Assembly: GCF_016741785.1 (NCBI RefSeq)
Contig: NZ_JAERRL010000005.1
Coordinates: 330,188 to 394,187, forward strand
DNA: 64,000 nucleotides
Reading direction: 5' to 3'
From: Streptomyces sp. 7-21
Lineage (GTDB): Bacteria; Actinomycetota; Actinomycetes; Streptomycetales; Streptomycetaceae
Shown: positions 58,031 to 64,000 of the stretch, piece by piece
Numbering within the stretch: position 1 is the first letter of the stretch
Layout of the letters: each line of letters opens with the position of its first letter
Notes under the pieces: model-generated
Told to the model about the DNA's origin: nothing
Databases searched by the model: none
The model's input: the letters and a program-made list of their open reading frames with translations, nothing else
Translations under genes and position numbers: made by a program

Positions 58031-58648
58031 ATGCTCACTGTGGGACTGACCGGCGGCATCGGCGCGGGCAAGAGCGAGGTGCTGCGGCTGCTCGCGGAGC
58101 GGGGGGCCGTGACCATCGACGCCGATCGCCTGGCGCGGGAGGCGGTCGCGCCCGGTACCCCCGGACTGGCGGCGGTCGTCGCCGAGTTCGGGCCCGAGAT
58201 GCTCACGCCCAGCGGCGAGCTGGACCGGGCCAGGCTCGGTGCGGTGGTCTTCGCCGACGACGCGCGCCGCGCCGCCCTGAACGCCATCGTGCATCCCCGG
58301 GTCAGGGCACGGGCCGCCGAGCTGCGGGCGGCCGCCGGCCCCGGCGCCATCGTCGTCGAGGATGTGCCGCTGCTCGCGGAGAACGGGCTGCAGGACGACT
58401 ACGACGCGGTGATCGTCGTGGACGCCTCCGATGAGGTGCGGCTGAAGCGGCTGACGGAGCAGCGCGGCATGAGCGAGGAGGACGCGCGGGCACGGATGGC
58501 CGCGCAGGCCAGCCGCGAGGAGCGGCTGGCCATCGCCGACTTCGTCGTGGACAACAACGGCACCCGGGCCGAGCTGCGGCAGCAGACGGACGCGCTGTGG
58601 GAGCGGCTGCGGCGACTGGCCCGCGAGCGGGGGCAGGCCGCCCGGTAG
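58031..58648 (+). CDS. coaE: dephospho-CoA kinase
   Basis: 205 residues. P-loop [20 protein letters not shown] at 5-24, [17 protein letters not shown], the lid/CoA region [20 protein letters not shown] and [20 protein letters not shown]. Phosphorylates dephospho-CoA, the last CoA step. No C-terminal fusion to the UPF0157 (GrpB) domain that some actinobacterial CoaE proteins carry. ATG 58031 follows TACCCT (58018-58023) and has no SD, so it may be leaderless or nearly so. Confidence 0.95.
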   Translation: MLTVGLTGGIGAGKSEVLRLLAERGAVTIDADRLAREAVAPGTPGLAAVVAEFGPEMLTPSGELDRARLGAVVFADDARRAALNAIVHPRVRARAAELRAAAGPGAIVVEDVPLLAENGLQDDYDAVIVVDASDEVRLKRLTEQRGMSEEDARARMAAQASREERLAIADFVVDNNGTRAELRQQTDALWERLRRLARERGQAAR

Positions 58649-58667
58649 CGGCCGGCCCCCGCCGCCG

Positions 58668-60059
58668 TCACAGGTCCTTCTGGGCCCGTTCGATCTCCCG
58701 CTGGGGATCGCGCAGGTACGCCCGGGTCTCCCGGACGACGAGCCGCGACAGTATCAGCAGGCCGATCAGGTTGGGCAGCGCCATCAGCCCGTTCGCCACG
58801 TCGGAGAACAGCCAGATGGTCTGGAGGTTGGAGACCGAGCCGACGTAGACCATGGCGACGAACAGGACGCGGTAGGGCATGATGGCCCGCACGCCCCACA
58901 GGCTCTCCACGCACCGGTCGCCGTAGTAGCCCCAGCCGATGATGGTGGACGCGGCGAAGAAGATGATGGAGATGACCACCACGTGGCTGGCCCAGTCGCC
59001 CAGGCCCTCCTGGAAGGCGGCGATCGTCATCGGCGCGCCTTCCTCGACGCCCGGGTCGTCCCACACGCCGGTGACGACGATGGTCAGGCCGGTGAAGCTG
59101 ACGACGACCAGCGTGTCCAGGAACGTCTGGGTCATCGACACCAGGCCCTGGCGGGCGGGGTGCGAGGACTGGGCCGCCGCGGCGGCGATGCCGCCGGTGC
59201 CCAGGCCGGACTCGTTGGAGAAGATGCCGCGCGCGACGCCCCAGCGGATGGCTTCCATCACGGCCGCGCCCGCGAAGCCACCGGCGGCGGAAGTCCCGGT
59301 GAAGGCGTCGGAGACGACCAGGCTGATGGCCGAGGGCAGCTCGCCGATGTTGGCCGCGATGACGGTGACGCAGCCCAGGACGTAGAGGACGGCCATGAGC
59401 GGCACGAACGCGGCCGTGACCTGGCCGATCACCTTGATGCCGCCGAGGATGACGACCGCGGCGCCGATGGTGAGGATCACGCCGGTCACCCAGGTGGGGA
59501 CGCCCCACTCGGAGTCGGCCGAGGTCGCGACCGTGTTGGCCTGCGTGCCGTTGCCGATGCCGAACGCGGCGATGGCGCCGGCGGCGGCGAAGAACACCGA
59601 CAGGAACACGCCGAGCCGGCCGGGGATGCCCTGGCGCAGGTAGTGCATGGGGCCGCCGCTCATGCGGCCGGTGGCGTCCTTGCGGCGGAAGCGGACGCCG
59701 AGGAACGCCTCGGAGTACTTGGTCGCCATGCCGAACAGGCCGGTGATCCACATCCAGAACAGCGAACCGGGGCCGCCGAGGTAGAAGGCGGTGGCGACGC
59801 CCGCGATGTTGCCGATGCCGATGGTGGCGGCCAGCGCGGTGGTCAGCGCCTGGTAGTGGGAGATGTCGCCCTCGCCCTTGCCGTCCGGCTCCTTGCGCTG
59901 GATGAGGGCCAGGCGGAGCGCGGGGAACAGCTGCCGGACCTGGAGACCGCGCAGCAACACGGTCAGGTAGATACCGGTCGCGAGGAGGAGGGGAATGAGC
60001 AGAAAGGGGCCAACGATGAAGTCGGAAGCCTCACTCAGGAAATCATCAAGCCAATCCAT
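58668..60059 (-). CDS. sodium:alanine/glycine symporter (AGCS family)
   Basis: 463 residues from ATG 60059 (GTG farther up possible) with AGGA upstream. About 11 helices. Signature regions GIGNIAGVATAFYLGGPGSL, RMSGGPMHYLRQGIPGRLGV and ARGIFSNESGLGTGGIAAAA are hallmark AGCS motifs. Transports Ala, Gly or similar with Na+. Convergent with coaE (19-bp gap) and divergent from the NB-ARC gene. Confidence 0.95.
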   Translation of the reverse strand: MDWLDDFLSEASDFIVGPFLLIPLLLATGIYLTVLLRGLQVRQLFPALRLALIQRKEPDGKGEGDISHYQALTTALAATIGIGNIAGVATAFYLGGPGSLFWMWITGLFGMATKYSEAFLGVRFRRKDATGRMSGGPMHYLRQGIPGRLGVFLSVFFAAAGAIAAFGIGNGTQANTVATSADSEWGVPTWVTGVILTIGAAVVILGGIKVIGQVTAAFVPLMAVLYVLGCVTVIAANIGELPSAISLVVSDAFTGTSAAGGFAGAAVMEAIRWGVARGIFSNESGLGTGGIAAAAAQSSHPARQGLVSMTQTFLDTLVVVSFTGLTIVVTGVWDDPGVEEGAPMTIAAFQEGLGDWASHVVVISIIFFAASTIIGWGYYGDRCVESLWGVRAIMPYRVLFVAMVYVGSVSNLQTIWLFSDVANGLMALPNLIGLLILSRLVVRETRAYLRDPQREIERAQKDL

Positions 60060-60223
60060 GTCCTGCACCCTGGGTTGATATGGACCGCACCGCACCACCG
60101 GAAGGACGGCAGGCTATCCGGTCAGCAGGCGCGCGGAAAAGTCACTCGCGCCTCTTCGTGCTCCCGCGCGCCAGGAGTGTCGGGAAGCGCCGCAAACGCG
60201 CCCCGGCCGAGCCGGTTACGCTC

Positions 60224-60229
60224 TAGAGT
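60224..60229 (+). promoter_or_regulatory. candidate -10 box for a leaderless NB-ARC transcript
   Basis: TAGAGT ends 6 nt before GTG 60236, placing +1 on the start codon. No Shine-Dalgarno intervenes (TGCCCT). No clear -35. Confidence 0.4.
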
Positions 60230-60235
60230 TGCCCT

Positions 60236-62383
60236 GTGGCCGAGGAGACACGGAACGCGGTGACCGGCCCGGCGCGGGTGGGATCCCTCATCCAGGCCGG
60301 ACGCGTCGACGCCCTCCACCAGCATTTCCATCTCGCGCCGCCGCCGGGGCCCATCCCCCGGCAGCTCCCCGTGACAGGGGCCCATTTCGAGGACCGGGAA
60401 GAGGAACGGCGCCGGGTGCTGGCAGCCGTGGCGGGCCGTTGCGGCGATGCGGACCCGGCCCGGCCCCGCATCGTCGTGCTCAGCGGGGTCGGCGGCATCG
60501 GCAAGACGACCCTGGGCCTGCGCCTGGCGCACGAACTGGCGCCGCGGTATCCCGACGGCGCGCTCTACGTCGACCTCGACGAATGCCGCTCCGACGGCGC
60601 CGCCGACATCTCCCAGGCCCTGGCGCTGCTGCTCGGCGGCCACGACGAGTGGCTGCCCGCGGGCCTCGCCGGGCGGCGGGCACAGTACCGGGAACGGACC
60701 GCGGGGCTGCGGCTGCTGGTCGTCGTGGACAACGCGCGGTACGAGGCCGAGACCGAACCCCTCCTCCCGGCCTCGCCCCACGCGCTGGTCATCGTCACCA
60801 GCCACGCCCGGTTGCCGGGGCTGGAAGCGGACGACGCGGTGTCCGTGCCGCTGGGGCCGCTGAAACCCGAGCACTCCATAGCGCTGCTGCGCCGCGTCGC
60901 GGGCGATGCGCGGCTGTCCGCCGATCCGGCGGCCGCGGACGAACTGGTCCGGATATGCGGCGGGCTGCCCGCCGCACTCCGCGTCGCCGGGCAGTGGATG
61001 CGCGCACACAGCCGGTGGCGGCTGCCCCGGCTGGTCGCGGAGTTGCGGGCTGAGCTGAACCAGAAAGGGCTGCCAGTGGTGGAAGCAGTATGGGACGCGG
61101 CCTACCGCGGGCTGTCGGCCCGCGCTGCCCGGTTGTACCGGCTGCTGGCCGAGCACCCCGCCGCCCATTTCCCGCCGGAGTCGGCCGCCGCGGCCCTCGG
61201 CGAGGGCCAGGACGCCGCCGACGACGCGCTGGACGAGCTGGAGCGGGCGAGCCTGCTGGAGGTCCGGCTGGATGGCCATCTGTACCTGCACGGTCTGCTG
61301 CGCGCGCACGCCCGGCGCCGCGCCCGCGCGGCAGGGGACGCGGCCGAGGCACGCCAGGCGGCGCGGCGGGTGGTGCGCTGGTACCGGCGCCAGGCCGAGC
61401 GGGCCGACGAACTGGTGGCGGGCCCCCGGATGCGGCTCGCCACGGCGGTGGAGGAGCTGCCGTACGCGCCGGACGTGGCGTTCGACGGCGGGGCGGACGG
61501 CGCCCGGCGGTGGCTGGAGCACGAACGCGTCGCGCTGTACGGCTGCGTGCGGCTGGCGTTCGCTCACGGGGAGGACACCGAGGCGTGGTCGCTGTGCGAG
61601 CCGCTGTGGACGCACTTCATGAACCACCGGCACTACGCCGACGCGATCGATGTCTTCCGCATCGGCGTGGAGGCGGCCGGGCGGGACGGTCACCCCGCCG
61701 CCCAGGTGCGCATGCGCTGCCAGCTGGCGCGCCCGCTGTGGGAGACCGGGCAGTTCGACGAGGCGGGGCACGAGGTGCGGGCGGCAGAGCGCACCGTGTC
61801 GGCGCTGCCGGACGCCGACCCCCGGCTGCTGCCGTCGGTGCTGGAGTTCGGCGGCAGGCTGCGCGCCGAGCAGGGCGACTGGGAGGACGCCGCGGCGGCG
61901 TTCGAACGCGCCCGGCGGCTGCACGCGGACGCCGGCAACGGCTACGGCGTGCTGCTCCAGACCCATCTGCTGGGGCAGGCGGCGGCGCGGCTCGGGCAGC
62001 ACCGGCGGGCGGCCGCGCTGCTGGAAGAGGTCCGTGAGCGGGCAGCCAAGGAGGGGCGCACGCGCCTCGCCGGCCGGGCGGCGCACGAGCTGGGGCTGGC
62101 GCTGGCGGCGCTGGGAGACGCCGGGCAGGCGAAGGAACGGCTGACCGAGGCGCTGGTGAACGCGCGCCGCCGCGGCTCGGGTTACGACGAGGCGCGGGCG
62201 CGGGAAGCGCTGGCCGCGCTCGCCGAGTCGCTGGGTGACGCCGGGGAGGCGGCGGAGCACCGCGCGGCGGCGCGGGCCCTTCAGGCGCGGGCGGGCGCGC
62301 TGCCCCAGCCGCCGCACCCGTCGCCCGGTGCCTCGCCCGGTGTCTCGCCCGGTGGCGTCCCGCCGGCAGCCTCGGAGAGCTGA
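60236..62383 (+). CDS. NB-ARC STAND NTPase with TPR repeats
   Basis: 715 residues from GTG 60236. Residues 15-45 (VGSLIQAGRVDALHQHFHLA then PPPGPIPRQLPVTG) match the short linker that precedes many actinomycete NB-ARC domains (QAGxVxxxxHFH...PRQLP). The NTPase has P-loop GVGGIGKTTLGL (84-95), Walker B LVVVDN (161-166) and the GLP motif CGGLPAALRVAG. A winged helix and about six TPR-like repeats follow from residue 400 on (for example WEDAAAAFERARRLHADAGN). No effector such as nuclease or TIR is fused. Could be a signal-sensing switch or regulatory scaffold; could also be anti-phage, which nothing nearby supports. Confidence 0.82.
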   Translation: MAEETRNAVTGPARVGSLIQAGRVDALHQHFHLAPPPGPIPRQLPVTGAHFEDREEERRRVLAAVAGRCGDADPARPRIVVLSGVGGIGKTTLGLRLAHELAPRYPDGALYVDLDECRSDGAADISQALALLLGGHDEWLPAGLAGRRAQYRERTAGLRLLVVVDNARYEAETEPLLPASPHALVIVTSHARLPGLEADDAVSVPLGPLKPEHSIALLRRVAGDARLSADPAAADELVRICGGLPAALRVAGQWMRAHSRWRLPRLVAELRAELNQKGLPVVEAVWDAAYRGLSARAARLYRLLAEHPAAHFPPESAAAALGEGQDAADDALDELERASLLEVRLDGHLYLHGLLRAHARRRARAAGDAAEARQAARRVVRWYRRQAERADELVAGPRMRLATAVEELPYAPDVAFDGGADGARRWLEHERVALYGCVRLAFAHGEDTEAWSLCEPLWTHFMNHRHYADAIDVFRIGVEAAGRDGHPAAQVRMRCQLARPLWETGQFDEAGHEVRAAERTVSALPDADPRLLPSVLEFGGRLRAEQGDWEDAAAAFERARRLHADAGNGYGVLLQTHLLGQAAARLGQHRRAAALLEEVRERAAKEGRTRLAGRAAHELGLALAALGDAGQAKERLTEALVNARRRGSGYDEARAREALAALAESLGDAGEAAEHRAAARALQARAGALPQPPHPSPGASPGVSPGGVPPAASES

Positions 62384-63930
62384 ACGCGGATGGTCAGCGG
62401 CCCGGCCAGGCAGCGCAGTGTGGCCGGGAGCGGCGGCGGGCCGGGGCGGCGGGTGAGCCAGGCGTACGCGGCGGACAGCACGGCGGGAAGCGCATCCGGG
62501 CGTACCCGGCCGCCGCTGCCCGACGCCGCGCGCGGCGACACGCTCAGCAGCCCGCCGCCGCGCACCCGCAGCAGGCACCGGCCGTCCGGCAGGATCACCG
62601 CGGCCGTGCGGCAGCCGGGGTAGTCGGCCAGCGCACGGGCCGTCCAGCCGTCCTCGGCCTCGGCGCGGCGGTACAGCAGCGCGGCGCTGAGTACCTGGCG
62701 CAGCGCCGCCCGGTCGGCCTCGGCCGCGACGTGCGCGCCGGACGGCGGCAGGGCGGCGGTGAGCGGGCGCCGTTCCACGCGGACCTCGTCGCCGTCGGCC
62801 TCGGCCAGGACGCTGTGGGCGGCGACGGGGCGCGGCCTGGTGACGGGGTCCGGCAGCGGCTCGGGCACCGGCGGCTCCAGGGGCGGGTCCAGGGCGAGCA
62901 GCCGGTACAGCTCCGCGCGCAGCAGGTCGAGTGCGCGGCCCTGGGCGGCGAAGGCGGGTTCGGCGAGCCGCCGCGAGGCGCCGGGCCGGTGGGCGGCCAG
63001 GGCGGCGTCGAGCTGTCCGGCAAGCGGCGTGCCCTCGGCCGTCTCCAGGCGGGGCACGGTGCGCAGCAGGGTGTCCATGGGGCTGCCCGGGATGAGTTCG
63101 CCGCCGCCGTCGCAGGCGGCCAGCAGGGGGAGGTCGAGCGCGGCCGCGTACAGGGCGGTGGAGCCGTGGTCGGTGACGACCAGGTCGGCGGCGGTCAGGA
63201 CGGCCGCCCACTCCTGGTGCGGCCGGGCGAGGAGCAGCCCGGCGCGCAGCGCGGGATCGAGCCACTGGGCGAGGACGAACGGGCCGTGGCGGACGTGCTC
63301 GTTGGGGTGCAGCACCAGCGCCACCTGGTAGGCGTCGCAGGGCAGACCGGTGACCAGGCGCAGCGGGAGGCCGGGGTGGCGGGCGAAGAGGGAGTGGGGG
63401 CCCCAGGTGGAGGTGAGGACGATCAGGCGGCGGTGCCCGGTGCCGAGCGCCTCGCGGTAGCGGTCGCGGCGGGGGAGGGACTCGCGGAGGCGTTCCAGCG
63501 TGGGATCGCCGGTGACGACGGCGGGCTCGGCGGCGGCGGGGCTGGCATGGGCCAGCCGGGCGAGCTGGCTGGGGTGGGCGAGGGCGTGGAGCGAGGCGAT
63601 GGGTTTGCCGAGGCGGAGCAGGCGCGCCGGATCCAGGCCAGGCGGCTTGCCGTAGCCGGCGCCGTGGGGGAGGAGCGCCAGCGGCGGCCGCAGCAGGTGG
63701 AGCGCGCCGTTGGGGCTCGCGGCGATGGCGAGGTCGTGGTGGCGGGTGACGGCCTCGTCCCAGGGGATGGTTCTGGCTCCCGCGCCCTCGAGGGCGGCGA
63801 AGGCGTCGGCATCGAAGCGGGAGCCGGGGACGAGCGTGAAAGTGACGGTGACGCGGTGGTCCCCGGCGAAGACGGGGAGGGCGTCAAGGAGGCGGTGGAG
63901 GGTCGTGGCGGACCGGACGACGCAGAGCAC
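62281..63930 (-). CDS. TagB/TagF-like GT-B transferase, possibly incomplete at the 5-prime end
   Basis: 549 residues from GTG 63930, but the frame stays open through the octanucleotide repeat to the window edge, so the true start may be upstream. The C-half of the GT-B-like region has ALVLHPNEHVRHGPFVLAQW and ADLVVTDHGSTALYAAALDL, matching the CDP-glycerol glycerophosphotransferase pattern (HPN...; DHGS in place of DYSS). The last 160 residues are a divergent extra region. Might make teichoic-acid-like or other wall polymers. Convergent with the NB-ARC gene, overlapping by 103 bp. Family call is by eye. Confidence 0.55.
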   Translation of the reverse strand: MLCVVRSATTLHRLLDALPVFAGDHRVTVTFTLVPGSRFDADAFAALEGAGARTIPWDEAVTRHHDLAIAASPNGALHLLRPPLALLPHGAGYGKPPGLDPARLLRLGKPIASLHALAHPSQLARLAHASPAAAEPAVVTGDPTLERLRESLPRRDRYREALGTGHRRLIVLTSTWGPHSLFARHPGLPLRLVTGLPCDAYQVALVLHPNEHVRHGPFVLAQWLDPALRAGLLLARPHQEWAAVLTAADLVVTDHGSTALYAAALDLPLLAACDGGGELIPGSPMDTLLRTVPRLETAEGTPLAGQLDAALAAHRPGASRRLAEPAFAAQGRALDLLRAELYRLLALDPPLEPPVPEPLPDPVTRPRPVAAHSVLAEADGDEVRVERRPLTAALPPSGAHVAAEADRAALRQVLSAALLYRRAEAEDGWTARALADYPGCRTAAVILPDGRCLLRVRGGGLLSVSPRAASGSGGRVRPDALPAVLSAAYAWLTRRPGPPPLPATLRCLAGPLTIRVQLSEAAGGTPPGETPGEAPGDGCGGWGSAPARA

Positions 63931-63937
63931 GGCACGG

Positions 63938-64000
63938 CTCGCTGTCTCGCTGTCTCGCTGCCTCGCTGCCTCGCTGCCTCGCTGCCTCGCTGCCTCGCTG
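63938..64000. repeat. octanucleotide tandem repeat CTCGCTGY
   Basis: The 8-mer CTCGCTGT occurs twice (63938-63953), then CTCGCTGC five times (63954-63993), and a 7-nt partial copy reaches the window end. The array is at least 63 bp and may go on. It lies just upstream of, or within the 5-prime end of, the minus-strand transferase gene. On the minus strand the unit CAGCGAGG has no stop in any frame. Confidence 0.9.

Noticed and set aside
60122..63265. 1047-codon minus frame opposite the NB-ARC gene
   Set aside because: No motif, Arg/Pro/Gly-rich, and antisense to an intact P-loop NTPase.
63938..64000. CRISPR array
   Set aside because: The 8-bp units are contiguous with no spacers; it is a simple tandem repeat.

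Overview
The window is a very high-GC chromosomal segment from an actinomycete, almost certainly Streptomyces or a close relative. Evidence: near-total G/C at third codon positions, many GTG starts and 4-bp ATGA/GTGA stop-start overlaps, the hisI-trpE-(TIGR02234 membrane protein)-(HGxxPAAW protein)-trpC-trpM-trpB-trpA block, a DasR-type operator, an ANTAR response regulator next to pyk, and the order polA - rpsA - coaE.

Layout. (1) 1-7157: tail of a mycothiol-dependent-isomerase-like gene on the minus strand, then hisI and the tryptophan block (trpE, two small membrane proteins, DUF2752, trpC, trpM, trpB, trpA); trpD and trpG are not here. (2) 7215-16889: a DUF1266 gene with a coupled 21-codon leader ORF, then a probable envelope-glycan or redox island: NAD epimerase, a sensor kinase/response regulator pair, GT2 glycosyltransferase, DUF2064 transferase, SAM methyltransferase, a molybdopterin oxidoreductase carrying a membrane cytochrome-like domain, and a polytopic membrane protein. 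(3) 17027-19706: DsbA-like thioredoxin, lgt, VIT1/CCC1 transporter. (4) 20040-26055: gltB-gltD. (5) 26081-29369: an amino-sugar-type ABC importer (binding protein plus two permeases, no ATPase) behind a near-perfect DasR box. (6) 29410-34909: small DUF6011 protein, a 765-bp stretch with a possible decayed gene, chorismate mutase, VOC protein, TetR regulator, aminopeptidase N. (7) 35109-37996: an isolated DesA/DesB-like pair (PLP decarboxylase plus N-hydroxylating monooxygenase) without acyltransferase or siderophore synthetase. (8) 38084-42199: pyk, cupin protein, an HTH-LAGLIDADG protein of foreign composition beside tRNA-Leu(CAA), ANTAR response regulator. (9) 42523-47667: livKHMGF branched-chain amino-acid importer. 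(10) 47628-53244: PaaI thioesterase, FdhF/YdeP oxidoreductase, polA. (11) 53351-58648: lytic transglycosylase with a Pro/Glu repeat tail, rpsA with a long structured leader, PAC2 protein, coaE. (12) 58668-64000: Na+/alanine symporter, NB-ARC/TPR STAND protein, a TagB/TagF-like transferase, and an octanucleotide tandem repeat running off the window.

Most genes are housekeeping: tryptophan and glutamate synthesis, glycolysis, amino-acid and sugar uptake, lipoprotein maturation, DNA repair and translation. The accessory candidates are the glycan/redox island, the DesA/DesB orphan pair, the homing-endonuclease-like gene at the tRNA, and the STAND/transferase pair at the right edge. A notable large-scale feature is a change of strand composition near 40-42 kb: the + strand is C-rich to the left and G-rich to the right, whatever the gene direction.
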